DNA of 23,595 nucleotides from Heterostelium multicystogenum. Its lineage: Eukaryota > Evosea > Eumycetozoa > Acytosteliales > Acytosteliaceae. The stretch covers positions 1-23,595 of the forward strand of contig RCNN01000448.1 of NCBI GenBank assembly GCA_003667245.1, given 5' to 3'. Under the pieces are notes generated by a model. The model had not been told where the DNA came from. It ran no database searches and saw only the letters and a program-made list of their open reading frames with translations. Made by a program: the position numbers and the translations under genes. Below, one piece after another: positions 22,364 to 23,595 of this stretch (position 1 is the first letter of the stretch; each line of letters opens with the position of its first letter).

Positions 22364-22414
22364 AATAGAGAAACTAACTAAGTATATTATTTAATTTGAT
22401 TAAGGTTCTCTATT
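22364..22414. repeat. 9-bp perfect inverted repeat, 33-nt loop
   Basis: AATAGAGAA (22364-22372) and TTCTCTATT (22406-22414) pair exactly; two more pairs can form inside after one mismatch. Confidence 0.6.
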
Positions 22415-22440
22415 CAGAGTTTAGTTTGAGTTATATCTTT

Positions 22441-22476
22441 TAATAACAATAGGTCTGATCAACCTATTATTTATTA
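22441..22476. repeat. 13-bp stem-loop
   Basis: TAATAA-C-AATAGGT pairs with ACCTATT-AT-TTATTA around a 7-nt loop (CTGATCA). Thirteen pairs with one small asymmetric internal loop make this the strongest hairpin in the window. Confidence 0.65.
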
Positions 22477-22526
22477 AATGATGCTCAAAGCTGTTGTGGT
22501 TTGTAAAATAGGAAAAGTAAAAAAAA

Positions 22527-22549
22527 CACGACTGTCCCTTTGTGTCGTG
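22527..22549. repeat. GC-rich 6-bp stem-loop
   Basis: CACGAC (22527-22532) pairs with GTCGTG (22544-22549) across an 11-nt loop. Its GC content stands out in very AT-rich surroundings. Confidence 0.55.
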
Positions 22550-22570
22550 AATATATATATATAGAACACT

Positions 22571-22589
22571 GTGAGGTTCTGACCCTCAC
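22571..22589. repeat. GC-rich 6-bp stem-loop
   Basis: GTGAGG (22571-22576) pairs with CCTCAC (22584-22589) across a 7-nt loop, 21 nt after the previous hairpin. Confidence 0.55.
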
Positions 22590-22848
22590 CGTTTATTATT
22601 TAATTAATAAATTATGATCACCTGGATGATTAAAAAAAAAAACAAAAAAAAAATAATGTGGTACTTCATGATTAAAAAGAATTTATCTCACTCATAGTCA
22701 TTAGCAATCAACTTCCATGCTCAGCTTTAATTGCATTGATGGATAATAACTAATCTTATTATGTTGATTTACATTTATTATTACTATATAGTTTCCCTTA
22801 TTCATTACCTCTCCTATTATTTGAGCTGCTTTTTAATTATTCTTTGAA

Positions 22849-23595
22849 TCAGTTTGTGGTTGGGATGTGATCAAAGTTGGTTGCAGTTGCTTCGGCTTGG
22901 AGCAAAGCCATGTCATCTTGGACTCTCTTGTATTTGGCATTAACAAGAGCATAGGCATCTGGACCAATAACCAAGTGTTGTGGTGGATTTGGGTTGCTGC
23001 AAACCTTGATCATCAAGTCACAAAGCTTAACTGGATCTCCGTTAAGTAAAGTGAGCTTTTGTTTATCCCACTCGGCGACACTGACATGTGGGTAGTGTGG
23101 GGATGGATAGTGAGCTGATGTTGGTGATGGTTCAGTTAAGATCTCAGTCTTAAATCTAAACATTTGTATTAGTTATTGAACCAATATCCCTTATTAGAAG
23201 GGTCGAAAATTATACATACCCTCCTGGCTTAACAGCTGTGACATGAATACCTAATGGCTTCAACTCTGAATAGAGAACATCTGAGAAACCTTCGAGTGCA
23301 AACTTGGGTTGAAACATAGCTTGCCATTCTACACATAGTAATCAGCGTTAATTATATTCCTAATATGTTGGGAATCTTCTAGAATCTTACCCAAGAATTC
23401 ATTTCCACTTACACCAGCCATAGAGGCAATGTTAAGGGATACGTGGTCCGTTGGTGTTGGTCTTTGCCGATTCTCTGAGGTATGGCAAAGTCAACTTGAC
23501 AAAGTTGACTGGACCAAAAGTAGTTGACATCAAAGTTATCTCTGAGCTCCTTGTCTGACATGTCTTCGATGTTACCGTACAAATAATATCCGGCA
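22849..23595 (-). CDS. Short-chain dehydrogenase/reductase, 3' part (start lies outside window)
   Basis: Exons on the minus strand: 23595-23391 (partial), 23328-23220, 23155-22849. The first exon begins in the NNAG region (AGYYLYGNIEDMSD), followed by DNFDVNYFGPVN, NIASMAG (catalytic Ser strand), KFALEGFSD and ELKPLGIHVTAVKPGGFKTE, the classical SDR order; a ~95-residue C-terminal substrate-side region follows. The family are NAD(P)H-dependent oxidoreductases; the substrate cannot be told. Two single-base overcalls are evident: A4 at 23516-23519 and within AAGGG at 23434-23438. The active-site YxxxK is masked as MFQPK in the literal reading (see findings). Stop TGA is at 22849-22851. Confidence 0.9.

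Larger units (their letters stand above)
22208..22848. other. Gene-free region with several stem-loops
   Basis: 640 bp with no supportable protein gene. It holds four perfect or near-perfect inverted repeats between 22364 and 22589 (see next entries), A-runs near 22633-22653, and the 3' flank of the dehydrogenase gene. No box, cap or promoter element identified an RNA family. Confidence 0.65.

Noticed and set aside
22478..22590. C/D-box snoRNA
   Set aside because: Only loose C- and D-like strings about 100 nt apart, no terminal stem and no guide match that I could assess.
1..23595. CRISPR array, prophage or bacterial operon
   Set aside because: Spliceosomal introns, a eukaryotic tRNA and protozoan gene families exclude a bacterial source; the only tandem array is the coding 21-bp repeat.

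Overview
The window looks like nuclear DNA of a dictyostelid social amoeba. Intergenic DNA is very AT-rich, introns are short (about 50-100 nt) with GTAAGT-type donors, proteins carry Asn- and Gln-rich tracts, and two gene families typical of dictyostelids are present: a colossin-like SdrD B-domain protein and a ComC-like EGF/supersandwich membrane protein. Coding DNA is less AT-extreme than I would expect for D. discoideum, so another dictyostelid is possible; I cannot name the species.

Layout. 1-4174 (+): 3' part of a large secreted colossin-like gene, broken by about twenty frameshifts. 4175-5694: AT-rich spacer with microsatellites. 5695-8540 (+): C2-domain plus coiled-coil protein, three exons. 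8897-13360 (+): type I membrane protein with EGF-like and ComC-type domains, seven exons. 13501-15224 (-): glutathione reductase, three exons, with an N-terminal presequence. 15483-18445 (-): NOL8-like RRM nucleolar protein with a tryptophan-studded Asn-rich tract. 19324-20435 (+): PRA1-family membrane protein. 20551-21910 (-): Era-type GTPase (ERAL1-like) with KH domain. 22133-22203 (+): tRNA-Gly with an ACC anticodon. 22204-22848: gene-free DNA with several stem-loops. 22849-23595 (-): 3' part of a short-chain dehydrogenase gene, running off the window.

The genes do not form a pathway. They are a mix of surface/extracellular proteins (colossin-like, ComC-like), housekeeping genes (glutathione reductase, NOL8-like, ERAL1-like, PRA1, tRNA) and a metabolic enzyme. 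NOL8-like and PRA1 are divergent across an 878-bp spacer; ComC-like/GR and PRA1/ERAL1 are convergent with short gaps.

A second theme is sequence quality. Nearly every broken frame is repaired by changing one homopolymer run by a single base, usually removing one base. The breaks are dense at both window ends and sparse in the middle. This argues for base-calling errors near contig ends more than for pseudogene decay. Exon coordinates below were derived by eye from splice signals and frame continuity; the lengths of the five complete genes with shifts or several introns come out divisible by three after those single-base corrections.
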